Source: CAYZBM01 sp964476705
Lineage (GTDB): Bacteria > Pseudomonadota > Alphaproteobacteria > Rickettsiales > UBA6187
Assembly (NCBI GenBank): GCA_964476705.1
Contig: CAYZBM010000088.1
Span: 1 to 7,215 of the forward strand
Length of the DNA stretch: 7,215 bases
Direction: 5' to 3'
Positions within the stretch are counted from its first letter, which is position 1. The number at the start of each line of letters is the position of its first letter. Positions 1-5,920 of this stretch are shown piece after piece. The notes beneath the pieces are model-generated. The model was given only the letters and a program-made list of their open reading frames with translations, made no database searches and was not told where the DNA came from. A program made the translations under genes and the position numbers.

Positions 1-17
1 TTTTGTTCAGGATCCAT
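1..17. repeat. Partial REP-like palindromic repeat at window edge
   Basis: The first bases contain TTGTTCAGGATCCAT. This matches, with one gap and one mismatch, the minus-strand reading of the repeat at 3867-3887 (TTGTTTCAGAATCCAT). It looks like one half of the same palindromic family, cut off by the window edge. It lies 3' of the pilin-like gene, just as the other copy lies 3' of efp. The match is short, so this is a tentative call. Confidence 0.35.
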
Positions 18-19
18 AA

Positions 20-49
20 TATAGGTCATTTCAATCATGAAATACTATA
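20..49 (-). terminator. Interrupted hairpin 3' of the pilin-like gene
   Basis: ATTTCA (28-33) and TGAAAT (38-43) pair perfectly around the four-base loop ATCA. An outer TATAG (20-24) pairs with CTATA (45-49) across a small internal bulge. The structure begins about 38 bases past the TAG stop of the minus-strand pilin-like gene, where a transcript end would be expected. No clear U-tract follows, so it may instead be a processing or mRNA-stability hairpin. Confidence 0.35.
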
Positions 50-86
50 GAAAAAGATCCTTTATAATGTTACCGTTTTATTTATC

Positions 87-875
87 CTACAATCCGATCA
101 GCAACTTACAGGCAATATCAGTTATTTCTAAATTATAGTAATTATTTTTATTACTACATAAAATATTATTAGGATTATTGGGATTATTGGCGTTATTAAG
201 ATTATCGCTTAAAGCTCTAACATTGCCAGTACTTGGAATTGAATCGTCAATTTTATTGTCAATTTCATGGGCCTGATTCGGAGTTAAGCTGCTAGTAAAG
301 CCTAGTTCATAGGAATCACCATTTCTAATTGCAGCACCTGGTGCGCCAAGGGCAACAATATTAGCATTAGGTAAATCAGCAAATAGACCGCTGGTTAAAA
401 AATAGCCGCCACCTATTCTGGCCTTTGGAATATCTTTTTCAAATTCAGCTTTGCCAGTGCTGGCTTTTCCTAAAAAATCTTCATCTATCATATGTTCATT
501 ACTTAAGTGTTGCCAAGCATTATAACCTTCAAAAACTCCATCTTTATTTTGGAAAGAAATTTTACCATCATTATTACCATTAATTATATTATTGCTATTC
601 CAATAAATGGTGGCTTCGGCAAAATCACCAGGCAAAGAGTTATAACGCATTTTAAAGCTCTCAATAGCTATTTTATAATTACCAATTTCACTAATCACGG
701 TTCTAATTCTAGCAGATTCAATTACGGTATCGCCTTTTATGATTAAGCCTAAAATTAGGCCGATAACCAATATTACTACCGATATTTCAACTAGAGTAAA
801 AGCTGCGCGGTTTTTGTAAGATAAAATTTTAAATAATTTAATCAATAGTCGAAATTTCAAGTAAATCTTTGGCAT
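87..875 (-). CDS. Type IV pilin-like / pseudopilin protein (prepilin N-terminal methylation motif)
   Basis: This is an exported pilin-like subunit of 262 aa. Residues 1-25 form a long basic leader. The class motif AAFTLVEISVV follows, with predicted prepilin peptidase cleavage between Ala25 and Phe26, Glu30 at mature position +5, and a hydrophobic helix to about residue 46. The -1 residue is Ala instead of the usual Gly. The globular part carries features I associate with a widespread bacterial pilin family: LPGDF, then a Trp and a Ca-site-like NGNNDGKI stretch, and later LTPNQAHEIDNKIDDSIPSTG. Cys240 and Cys256 could form the C-terminal disulfide (D-loop). An Asn-rich NNx repeat precedes Cys240. 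The ATG at 873-875 is chosen because AGGGGAAG stands just upstream of it, inside the end of the OmpA-like gene (38-base overlap). That overlap suggests translational coupling. No pilus assembly ATPase or prepilin peptidase lies in the window, so whether it builds a pilus or a secretion pseudopilus is unknown. Confidence 0.85.
   Translation of the reverse strand: MPKIYLKFRLLIKLFKILSYKNRAAFTLVEISVVILVIGLILGLIIKGDTVIESARIRTVISEIGNYKIAIESFKMRYNSLPGDFAEATIYWNSNNIINGNNDGKISFQNKDGVFEGYNAWQHLSNEHMIDEDFLGKASTGKAEFEKDIPKARIGGGYFLTSGLFADLPNANIVALGAPGAAIRNGDSYELGFTSSLTPNQAHEIDNKIDDSIPSTGNVRALSDNLNNANNPNNPNNILCSNKNNYYNLEITDIACKLLIGL
164..206 (-). repeat. 9-base in-frame tandem repeat coding NNx units
   Basis: Nine-base units (ATTATT plus a variable codon on the plus strand) encode a run of Asn-Asn-x, with x being Leu, Ala, Pro, Pro and Ile in turn. 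The run sits directly before the first cysteine of the predicted C-terminal disulfide loop. Because the unit is a multiple of three, slippage here would change surface-loop length without breaking the frame. Confidence 0.6.
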
Positions 876-2907
876 CTTTTTCTTCCCCTAAAGCTTGCAC
901 ACTAACTCTATCCCCAGACAATCCAGCATTTAACATTAAGGCTCTAACGTTCATTGCCCTTTGCAGAGCAATTCTTTTATCTGAATTAGTTTGATCCTTA
1001 ATACTAGTTGCATAGCTAATAATCTTAAATTTAATTTTATCATTTAAATGCTCTATAACCATTTGCTTAATAACATCTTGGTTATCGTTAGTTAGCTCAA
1101 TTTGTTTTTTATTAAACTGGATATTAATTAATAATTTTTTGTTTTTGGTGCTCTCTAGCATAATCTTTTTATTATCTATATTGCTACCAACAGGTGCTGC
1201 AGCAAGGAGAGAAGTATTGATATTATTTGTAGCAATTGAAACATCTTCCCTATAATTTTTACTTTGCGGTTGATTTTTATTCCCGAGCCAATTTTCTATA
1301 GTATCTTCATTATCATTTGTTTTTTTAGGATTAGGTAATTGAGCAGGTAAGTCCGCAACTTTCGCCGTAACTGGCTCAGGAGATGTTTTTTTCTCAATAG
1401 TTTTTAAAGGAATTTCTGCAACCGAGCGATCATTAGGATTTTTTGCCATAACTTCTTCGCTATTTTGACTAGGTCTTGAATTTTCATTAGCCGGAACCGG
1501 ATTAAAACTTGGTGCTTGCTTAGTTAATATAGTTGCTTGCTTTTTGGCTTTTTCCGGTTGCTCTGAAGGTTTTCGCCTAACCTCATCAGTATTATAGACA
1601 ACTTTAAGATCTTTATTAAAATCAGTTAAGGATTTCTCTGCTATATTTTCTGGAGTATTTATTTTTTCTGCAGGTTTATTATCTGTATTAGCTTTTATAT
1701 TTGCTACTGACTTTTTATTTAAATTTTTATCATCAAGTACAACAAAACTACTATCTTTATTATCACTAAAAATTGATGGAACTGATGTTTTTTTATTATC
1801 TGTAGTTAAAGACCCTTCCTTGTTTGCTAAATTTAGATCTTTATTTACCACAATTTTATCATCGGTAATTTTTATAGCTTTTTTTATTTCTTTTTGATCT
1901 TTTTTCTCTGAAGATCCAAAAATTTTAGCAAAAAAACCTTTCTCTCTGTTATCATTAGACTCAACTATTTTCTTTTCTTTTGGCTTAATTATCTCTTGTG
2001 GTTTAGTTATTATTTTTTTATCTAATTTTGCTAAATTTTCATCTTTAGTAATTATAGGTTTTATGGATTCAGTTTTAGGCTGATCAGCTTTAATAGGTGT
2101 TTTTGCTTCAATGTTATTTTCTTTAAGAACATCTGTTTTTTTATTTAATTCTACTTTATCTACAACTTCTTTAACTTCTTTTTTTTCTATTTTTGGAGTT
2201 TTATTAGACTCATCACTGTTGTTGGAATTAGAAAATAATTTATCAAAAAATGAACCTGATTTTTTATTTTCAGTTTTTTTCTCCTCAATTTTAGGAGTGC
2301 TAAGGTTAGAATTTGATTTGATATTTTCTTTGACTTTAGTTTCTGAAATTTTTAGCTTATTATTTTTTTCTAAAATAGTATCACTGCTTGCTGGTGCTAT
2401 AGGAGCATTTTCTTGAGATTTTTTACTATCTTTTATTACTGGAATATTTTTTATATTATCGTTATTTTCTATATTTTCTGACTTAGTAAATATAGATTTT
2501 AAGGAATCCCATTTATTAGTATTCTCATTACTTACTTCACTTACTTCGCTTACTTTATTTTTCTCACCAAATTTATTTTGGTTGTCTATATTGCTTTTTT
2601 CTATTTTAGCTGGAGCTGGTATTATTTCAGCTTTTTTGACTTCTTCCTCTTTAACTTCAGGTACTATTTTTTTAATTACCGGTTGTGCAGCAATTGTTTT
2701 TATCGGTTCTTTTTTTGGTTCTGGTAGGGCCGGTATATAAAAGTCTGGAGTATTTTTAAGTCCTAAAATAACATCATAATTAAGCTCGACTGCAGGACTT
2801 GCTTGATTATATATTTCGGCATTAGCTTTAGCTGCCATCATGCTAACTGCAGATAAAGTAATAATCAAAGTAAGATTTTTTGTAGTTAAAAAATGTTTTT
2901 TTGTCAT
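838..2907 (-). CDS. Secreted OmpA-like C-terminal domain protein with long disordered Lys/Glu/Asn-rich linker
   Basis: This is a 689-aa exported protein. Residues 1-30 look like a Sec signal peptide: basic start, hydrophobic residues 12-26, and cleavage after Ala-Asn-Ala30. Residues 55-105 are Pro/Lys-rich, as in TonB-type periplasmic spacers. Residues 105-560 are low-complexity, rich in Lys, Glu, Asn and Ser, and probably disordered. I see no cysteine. Short hydrophobic islands break the linker at 133-144, 218-227, 324-334 and 375-382. Residues about 590-675 resemble the OmpA C-terminal fold: LLINIQF, then DKRIALQRAMNVRALML with the conserved Arg650, then VSVQALG. The usual diaminopimelate-binding Asp, 15 residues before that Arg, is Ser635 in a YATS context. 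This recalls an alphaproteobacterial OmpA-like variant with a similar AYA substitution (from memory). Peptidoglycan binding is therefore uncertain. The ATG has no strong ribosome site. The 3' end overlaps the pilin-like gene. An envelope-spanning structural role is inferred. Confidence 0.8.
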   Translation of the reverse strand: MTKKHFLTTKNLTLIITLSAVSMMAAKANAEIYNQASPAVELNYDVILGLKNTPDFYIPALPEPKKEPIKTIAAQPVIKKIVPEVKEEEVKKAEIIPAPAKIEKSNIDNQNKFGEKNKVSEVSEVSNENTNKWDSLKSIFTKSENIENNDNIKNIPVIKDSKKSQENAPIAPASSDTILEKNNKLKISETKVKENIKSNSNLSTPKIEEKKTENKKSGSFFDKLFSNSNNSDESNKTPKIEKKEVKEVVDKVELNKKTDVLKENNIEAKTPIKADQPKTESIKPIITKDENLAKLDKKIITKPQEIIKPKEKKIVESNDNREKGFFAKIFGSSEKKDQKEIKKAIKITDDKIVVNKDLNLANKEGSLTTDNKKTSVPSIFSDNKDSSFVVLDDKNLNKKSVANIKANTDNKPAEKINTPENIAEKSLTDFNKDLKVVYNTDEVRRKPSEQPEKAKKQATILTKQAPSFNPVPANENSRPSQNSEEVMAKNPNDRSVAEIPLKTIEKKTSPEPVTAKVADLPAQLPNPKKTNDNEDTIENWLGNKNQPQSKNYREDVSIATNNINTSLLAAAPVGSNIDNKKIMLESTKNKKLLINIQFNKKQIELTNDNQDVIKQMVIEHLNDKIKFKIISYATSIKDQTNSDKRIALQRAMNVRALMLNAGLSGDRVSVQALGEEKDAKDLLEISTID
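882..889 (-). promoter_or_regulatory. Ribosome binding site of the pilin-like gene, inside the OmpA-like gene
   Basis: Read on the minus strand, AGGGGAAG lies about 6-8 bases before the ATG at 873-875. It is one of the strongest Shine-Dalgarno-like stretches in the window. It fixes the pilin-like start inside the coding sequence of the upstream gene and supports translational coupling of the two. Confidence 0.6.
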
Positions 2908-3011
2908 ACTAAATTAATCGCTATCACTTAAATTATAATAATAGAACCCCCAAAAAATTAATCTTAATTAGGGTAAATATTCAGAATAAATATTCTTAAA
3001 TTATAATAAGG
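2908..3011 (-). promoter_or_regulatory. Intergenic region with duplicated -10-like box and a palindrome
   Basis: This 104-base gap separates suhB from the OmpA-like gene. CTTAAATTATAATAA (plus-strand reading) occurs exactly twice, at 2927-2941 and 2995-3009. Read on the minus strand, each copy contains TATAAT, a perfect -10 box (2932-2937 and 3000-3005). The copy nearer the OmpA-like start lacks a convincing -35. AGAATA-AA-TATTCT (2984-2997) is a perfect palindrome next to the farther copy and could bind a regulator. Together these suggest the OmpA-like and pilin-like pair has its own promoter(s) separate from suhB. This is inferred from sequence only. Confidence 0.4.
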
Positions 3012-3806
3012 TTATTTAATATATGGAAGCAAGCAAAGTTTTAAATTAGCATTAGCCGCAAGACAAGTCTCACTATCTGCAAAATTATCACTTAAATCAA
3101 AATTACTAATATCGCCACCGGCTTCTTTTACAAATAAAATACCTGCTGCCATATCCCAATAAGCTAATTTTGACTGAATTAAAGCATCATATTTTCCGGC
3201 TGCAACATAAGCTAAAGCTAAGGCTGTTGAACCCATACATCTTACTGCCGCAACTTTATCTTTAAGTTTTCCTGCAATAGCAAAATCATTTTTAAAAGAA
3301 CCAATAGCAATTACTGAATCATTCAAGTCTTTACGTCTCGCTACTCTTAATCTTTGAATTTTACCGGAAATATCTTCCATCCACGCGCCTTTACCTTTTT
3401 CAGCAAAATAGGTTTCTTTTAATATAGGCACATCAGTTACCGCAGCGATTATTTCTCTTTTTCCATTAATAATTTGCTCTAAAGCAACTGTAATACAAAA
3501 ATAAGGTAAAGCATGAATAAAATTGGTAGTTCCATCAATAGGATCAATAATAAACCTAAATTCACCATCCCGACCTTCAACCTCACCTTTTTCTTCCATA
3601 AGGAAGCTGCATCCGGGTTTAATTAAAGCCAATTCTTTTTCAAGAAAATCTTCAATTCGCTTGTCGGCAATAGTTACAAAGTTACCGGAGCCTTTTTTAG
3701 CTACCTGTAAATTTTCAACTTCATTAAAATCGCGAAGTAAACCTTTTTGTGCTTTACGTATTGCACGGATCATTAAGGTTAAAAGTGGGGAATGGGAATT
3801 TTTCAT
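3012..3806 (-). CDS. suhB: Inositol-1-monophosphatase family protein (SuhB-like)
   Basis: This is a Mg2+-dependent phosphatase of the inositol monophosphatase family, 264 aa, the usual length. The metal and catalytic motifs are intact: VTIADKRIE (Asp48, Glu52); the Glu71-Glu72 pair in the MEEKGE stretch; DPIDGTTNF at 88-96 with Asp88 and Asp91 as metal ligands; and WDMAAG at 217-222 with Asp218. The remainder follows E. coli SuhB closely, including GSTALALAYVAAGKYDA and VKEAGG. The start at 3804-3806 is supported by alignment of SPLLTLMIRAIRKA with the E. coli N-terminus (HPMLNIAVRAARKA), although no clear Shine-Dalgarno precedes it. Met12 is a less likely alternative. In E. coli SuhB also joins the rRNA antitermination complex; whether this one does cannot be told from sequence. 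It lies 113 bases downstream of efp on the same strand, separated by a hairpin and a REP-like repeat. Confidence 0.93.
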   Translation of the reverse strand: MKNSHSPLLTLMIRAIRKAQKGLLRDFNEVENLQVAKKGSGNFVTIADKRIEDFLEKELALIKPGCSFLMEEKGEVEGRDGEFRFIIDPIDGTTNFIHALPYFCITVALEQIINGKREIIAAVTDVPILKETYFAEKGKGAWMEDISGKIQRLRVARRKDLNDSVIAIGSFKNDFAIAGKLKDKVAAVRCMGSTALALAYVAAGKYDALIQSKLAYWDMAAGILFVKEAGGDISNFDLSDNFADSETCLAANANLKLCLLPYIK

Positions 3807-3866
3807 AATAGTTTATTAATTTAACATTTAATTTTGATGCGGGATAGTCACCTGCTTTAAGAATGG

Positions 3867-3887
3867 ATTCTGAAACAAGTTCAGGAT
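3867..3887. repeat. REP-like palindromic repeat
   Basis: ATTCTGAA (3867-3874) and TTCAGGAT (3880-3887) form an 8-bp stem with one G-T wobble around the five-base loop ACAAG. Stretches of the form CCTGAACTTGTTTCAGG are interspersed repeats in many alphaproteobacterial and rickettsial genomes (recalled, not searched). This copy lies between efp and suhB, abutting the efp terminator-like hairpin. A partial second copy is at 1-17. Confidence 0.55.
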
Positions 3888-3922
3888 AAATAAATCATAG
3901 AAATATTTCTATGATTTATTTA
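3887..3922 (-). terminator. Perfect 17-bp inverted repeat covering the efp stop codon
   Basis: The arms 3887-3903 and 3906-3922 are perfectly complementary and separated by only two bases. On the minus strand the first arm begins with the TAA stop of efp, and the second ends in an A/U-rich run (UUUAUUUA). The stem is long but A/T-rich and no clean U-tract follows. It may terminate efp transcription, attenuate read-through into suhB, or protect the efp mRNA 3' end. Its symmetry means it would fold on either strand. Confidence 0.55.
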
Positions 3923-4483
3923 CTTTGCTCTTTCAACATATGAGCTGTCGGCAGTCTTTACAACCAATTTATCACCAGCTGAAATAAATGGTGGAACCAT
4001 AACTCTAACGCCATTGGTCATTAAGGCTGGTTTGTAAGAAGAAGATGCAGTTTGTCCTTTTATTACGGCTTCAGTTTCAGCAACTTCTAAAACTACTTCC
4101 TCAGGTAATTCAACACCAATAACCTGATTTTCATAACTTACAACTTTAAGCATCATACCATCAGTTAAAAAAACTATAGGCTCGCCAACACTGTCTTTTC
4201 TGATTGGAAGCTGTTCATAGCTATTTGTATCCATAACATAGATAAAATCACCTTCTGTGAATAAATATTGATAATCAGCCTCATCAAGATGTGCGCGCTC
4301 AACATCCTCAGATGATCTGAAGCGCTCATTAAGTTTTATTCCGTCTTTGATATCCTTCATTTCCACCTGAATAAAGGCCCCACCCTTACCTGGTTGAGTA
4401 TGCATAATCTTAGCTACAACCCATAATTTACCGTTATGGCTGAGCACATTACCTGGTCTAATTGAATTAGCATTTATTTTCAT
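3920..4483 (-). CDS. efp: Elongation factor P
   Basis: This is translation elongation factor P, which enters the ribosomal E site and relieves stalling at consecutive prolines. It has 187 aa, the normal length, with the three-domain plan: an N-terminal KOW-like domain (1-62), a central OB domain (about 65-127) and a C-terminal OB domain (about 130-185). The loop HTQPGKGGAF carries Lys33, equivalent to E. coli Lys34, the site of beta-lysylation by EpmA, so the lysine-type modification is expected. The C-terminal signature is visible as PPFISAGDKLVVKTADSSYV. The ATG at 4481-4483 follows a clear GGAG (4489-4492). The gene is divergent from the M16 peptidase gene, and its stop codon is embedded in a perfect hairpin. 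Confidence 0.97.
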   Translation of the reverse strand: MKINANSIRPGNVLSHNGKLWVVAKIMHTQPGKGGAFIQVEMKDIKDGIKLNERFRSSEDVERAHLDEADYQYLFTEGDFIYVMDTNSYEQLPIRKDSVGEPIVFLTDGMMLKVVSYENQVIGVELPEEVVLEVAETEAVIKGQTASSSYKPALMTNGVRVMVPPFISAGDKLVVKTADSSYVERAK

Positions 4484-4516
4484 TTTGACTCCAAATTTTA
4501 TATTTAATTAATGGTT

Positions 4517-4544
4517 ATAATATATACTGCTATTTTACGGACAA
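4517..4544 (-). promoter_or_regulatory. Candidate sigma-70-type promoter for efp
   Basis: On the minus strand TTGTCC (4544-4539) is followed after 16 bases by TATTAT (4522-4517), matching 4 of 6 and 5 of 6 consensus positions. It stands about 34 bases ahead of the efp ATG in the 158-base divergent gap. For the plus-strand M16 gene I see a TTGACT at 4553-4558 but no good -10 at the right distance. Confidence 0.4.
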
Positions 4545-4641
4545 ATCTATAGTTGACTTTTTATAAACTGTCACTAATTTGTTTTTAAGAAAATGAACTA
4601 TTACTTGTTTTTCAATCATTTATTTTAAAGAGTTAAACAAA

Positions 4642-5898
4642 GTGTCAAACATAAGTATCTTAGATAATGGATTTCGCATCGCCAGTACTACTATGTCTGA
4701 TACCGACACAGTATCCCTAAATATCTGGGTAAAAACTGGAAGTCGCGACGAGAACGAAAAAGAAAATGGCTTATCGCATTTTCTTGAACATATGGCGTTT
4801 AAAGGAACCGAAAAAAGAAGTGCCCAAAATATTGCCGAAAGTTTTGATAATATCGGTGGTTTTTTAAATGCTTCAACTAGTCGTGAATTTACAATTTATT
4901 ATGCCAAAGTATTAAAAGAAGATGTTGATGTCGCAATTGAGATTTTAGCTGACATCATGCAAAATTCAGTTTTTGATCATAAAGAACTAGAACGTGAACG
5001 AGGCGTGATCTTACAAGAGATTGCGATGACCAATGATACGCCAGATGATATTATTTTTGATCGTTTTCAAGAAACGGCTTATAATGATCAAGCAATAGGT
5101 AGATCAATATTAGGCTCTAATAATAATGTTGCTAATTTTAAGTCTGAAGACATGCATAATTTTATGCATAGCAATTATAGCGTTAATGAAATGTTGTTTG
5201 CAGTTGCCGGAAAAATAGAACATGATCATTTATTAGAAATAACCGATAAAAATTTTTACAAGCTTAAGAAAACAGAAAAGCCACTTCAGCAAAAAGCTAA
5301 ATATACTGGTGGCTTTTTTACTGAAGAAAGAAATTTAGAACAAGTTCATCTAATCTTAGGTTTTGAGACTATCTCTTATTTAACTGACGATATTTATGCC
5401 TTACAATTATTATCTATTTTGTTAGGTGGCGGAATGTCATCACGATTATTCCAAGAAGTTAGAGAGAAACACGGGCTGGCTTATTCAATTTATTCTTTTA
5501 GTTCTCATTTTAATGATACAGGAACCTTCTCGGTATATGCAAGTTGTGATCCTAAAGATGTTGGCGATCTTACTAAAATAGTCGGTAATGTACTAAATAA
5601 TACAAGCCTATCTATTAGTGAAGAAGAATTAATCCGGGCTAAAAATCAAGCAAGGGCTGCCTTGCTTATGGGTTATGAACGGTCGAGCTTTAGAGCAGAT
5701 GAACTTGGGCGCAACATTGCTTGTTTTGGCCGAGATATTTCTAAAGCCGAAACTTTAGCTAAAATAGATGCAGTAAATAGTACTGAAGTTCTAAACTTAC
5801 TAAAACAAATTATTAAAAGCCCAAATCCAACAGTCGCAGCTTTAGGGAAATTACATAACTTACCTGATTATGATAGTTTTAAGGGGATGTTTGGGTAA
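4642..5898 (+). CDS. M16 family zinc metallopeptidase, mitochondrial processing peptidase-like
   Basis: This is a single-unit M16B metalloprotease of 418 aa. The inverted zinc motif HFLEH (His46, catalytic Glu49, His50) is complete, with the distal zinc ligand Glu126 in ERERGVILQEIAM at the family's usual spacing. The segment FLEHMAFKGTEKRS, followed by LNASTSRE and YYAK, closely resembles the beta subunit of mitochondrial processing peptidase. In the C-terminal half, the glycine-rich loop LLGGGMSSRLF (261-270) and the substrate-binding R-x(4)-GLAY element (274-281) are present. A homologous Rickettsia peptidase has been discussed as related to the ancestor of mitochondrial processing peptidase. 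The natural substrate here is unknown; peptide clearance or presequence-like processing is plausible. The start is GTG at 4642-4644, preceded by AAAGAG (4627-4632). The gene is divergent from efp and convergent with the ankyrin gene. Confidence 0.93.
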   Translation: MSNISILDNGFRIASTTMSDTDTVSLNIWVKTGSRDENEKENGLSHFLEHMAFKGTEKRSAQNIAESFDNIGGFLNASTSREFTIYYAKVLKEDVDVAIEILADIMQNSVFDHKELERERGVILQEIAMTNDTPDDIIFDRFQETAYNDQAIGRSILGSNNNVANFKSEDMHNFMHSNYSVNEMLFAVAGKIEHDHLLEITDKNFYKLKKTEKPLQQKAKYTGGFFTEERNLEQVHLILGFETISYLTDDIYALQLLSILLGGGMSSRLFQEVREKHGLAYSIYSFSSHFNDTGTFSVYASCDPKDVGDLTKIVGNVLNNTSLSISEEELIRAKNQARAALLMGYERSSFRADELGRNIACFGRDISKAETLAKIDAVNSTEVLNLLKQIIKSPNPTVAALGKLHNLPDYDSFKGMFG

Positions 5899-5920
5899 GG
5901 TTAATTTAGTTGAGGAATCA

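Noticed and set aside
507..746. Plus-strand open frame opposite the pilin-like gene
   Set aside because: It lies wholly inside a well-supported minus-strand gene, has no recognisable motif, and its hydrophobic composition reflects the complement of A/T-rich codons.
2111..2416. Plus-strand open frame opposite the OmpA-like linker
   Set aside because: Leu/Ser/Phe-rich translation is what the complement of a Lys/Glu/Asn-rich low-complexity linker gives; no ribosome site or domain.
3523..3819. Plus-strand open frame opposite suhB
   Set aside because: suhB is complete with all catalytic motifs on the other strand; this frame shows no family features.
4553..4580. Promoter for the M16 gene based on TTGACT
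   Set aside because: The only hexamer at suitable spacing (TAATTT) matches the -10 consensus poorly.
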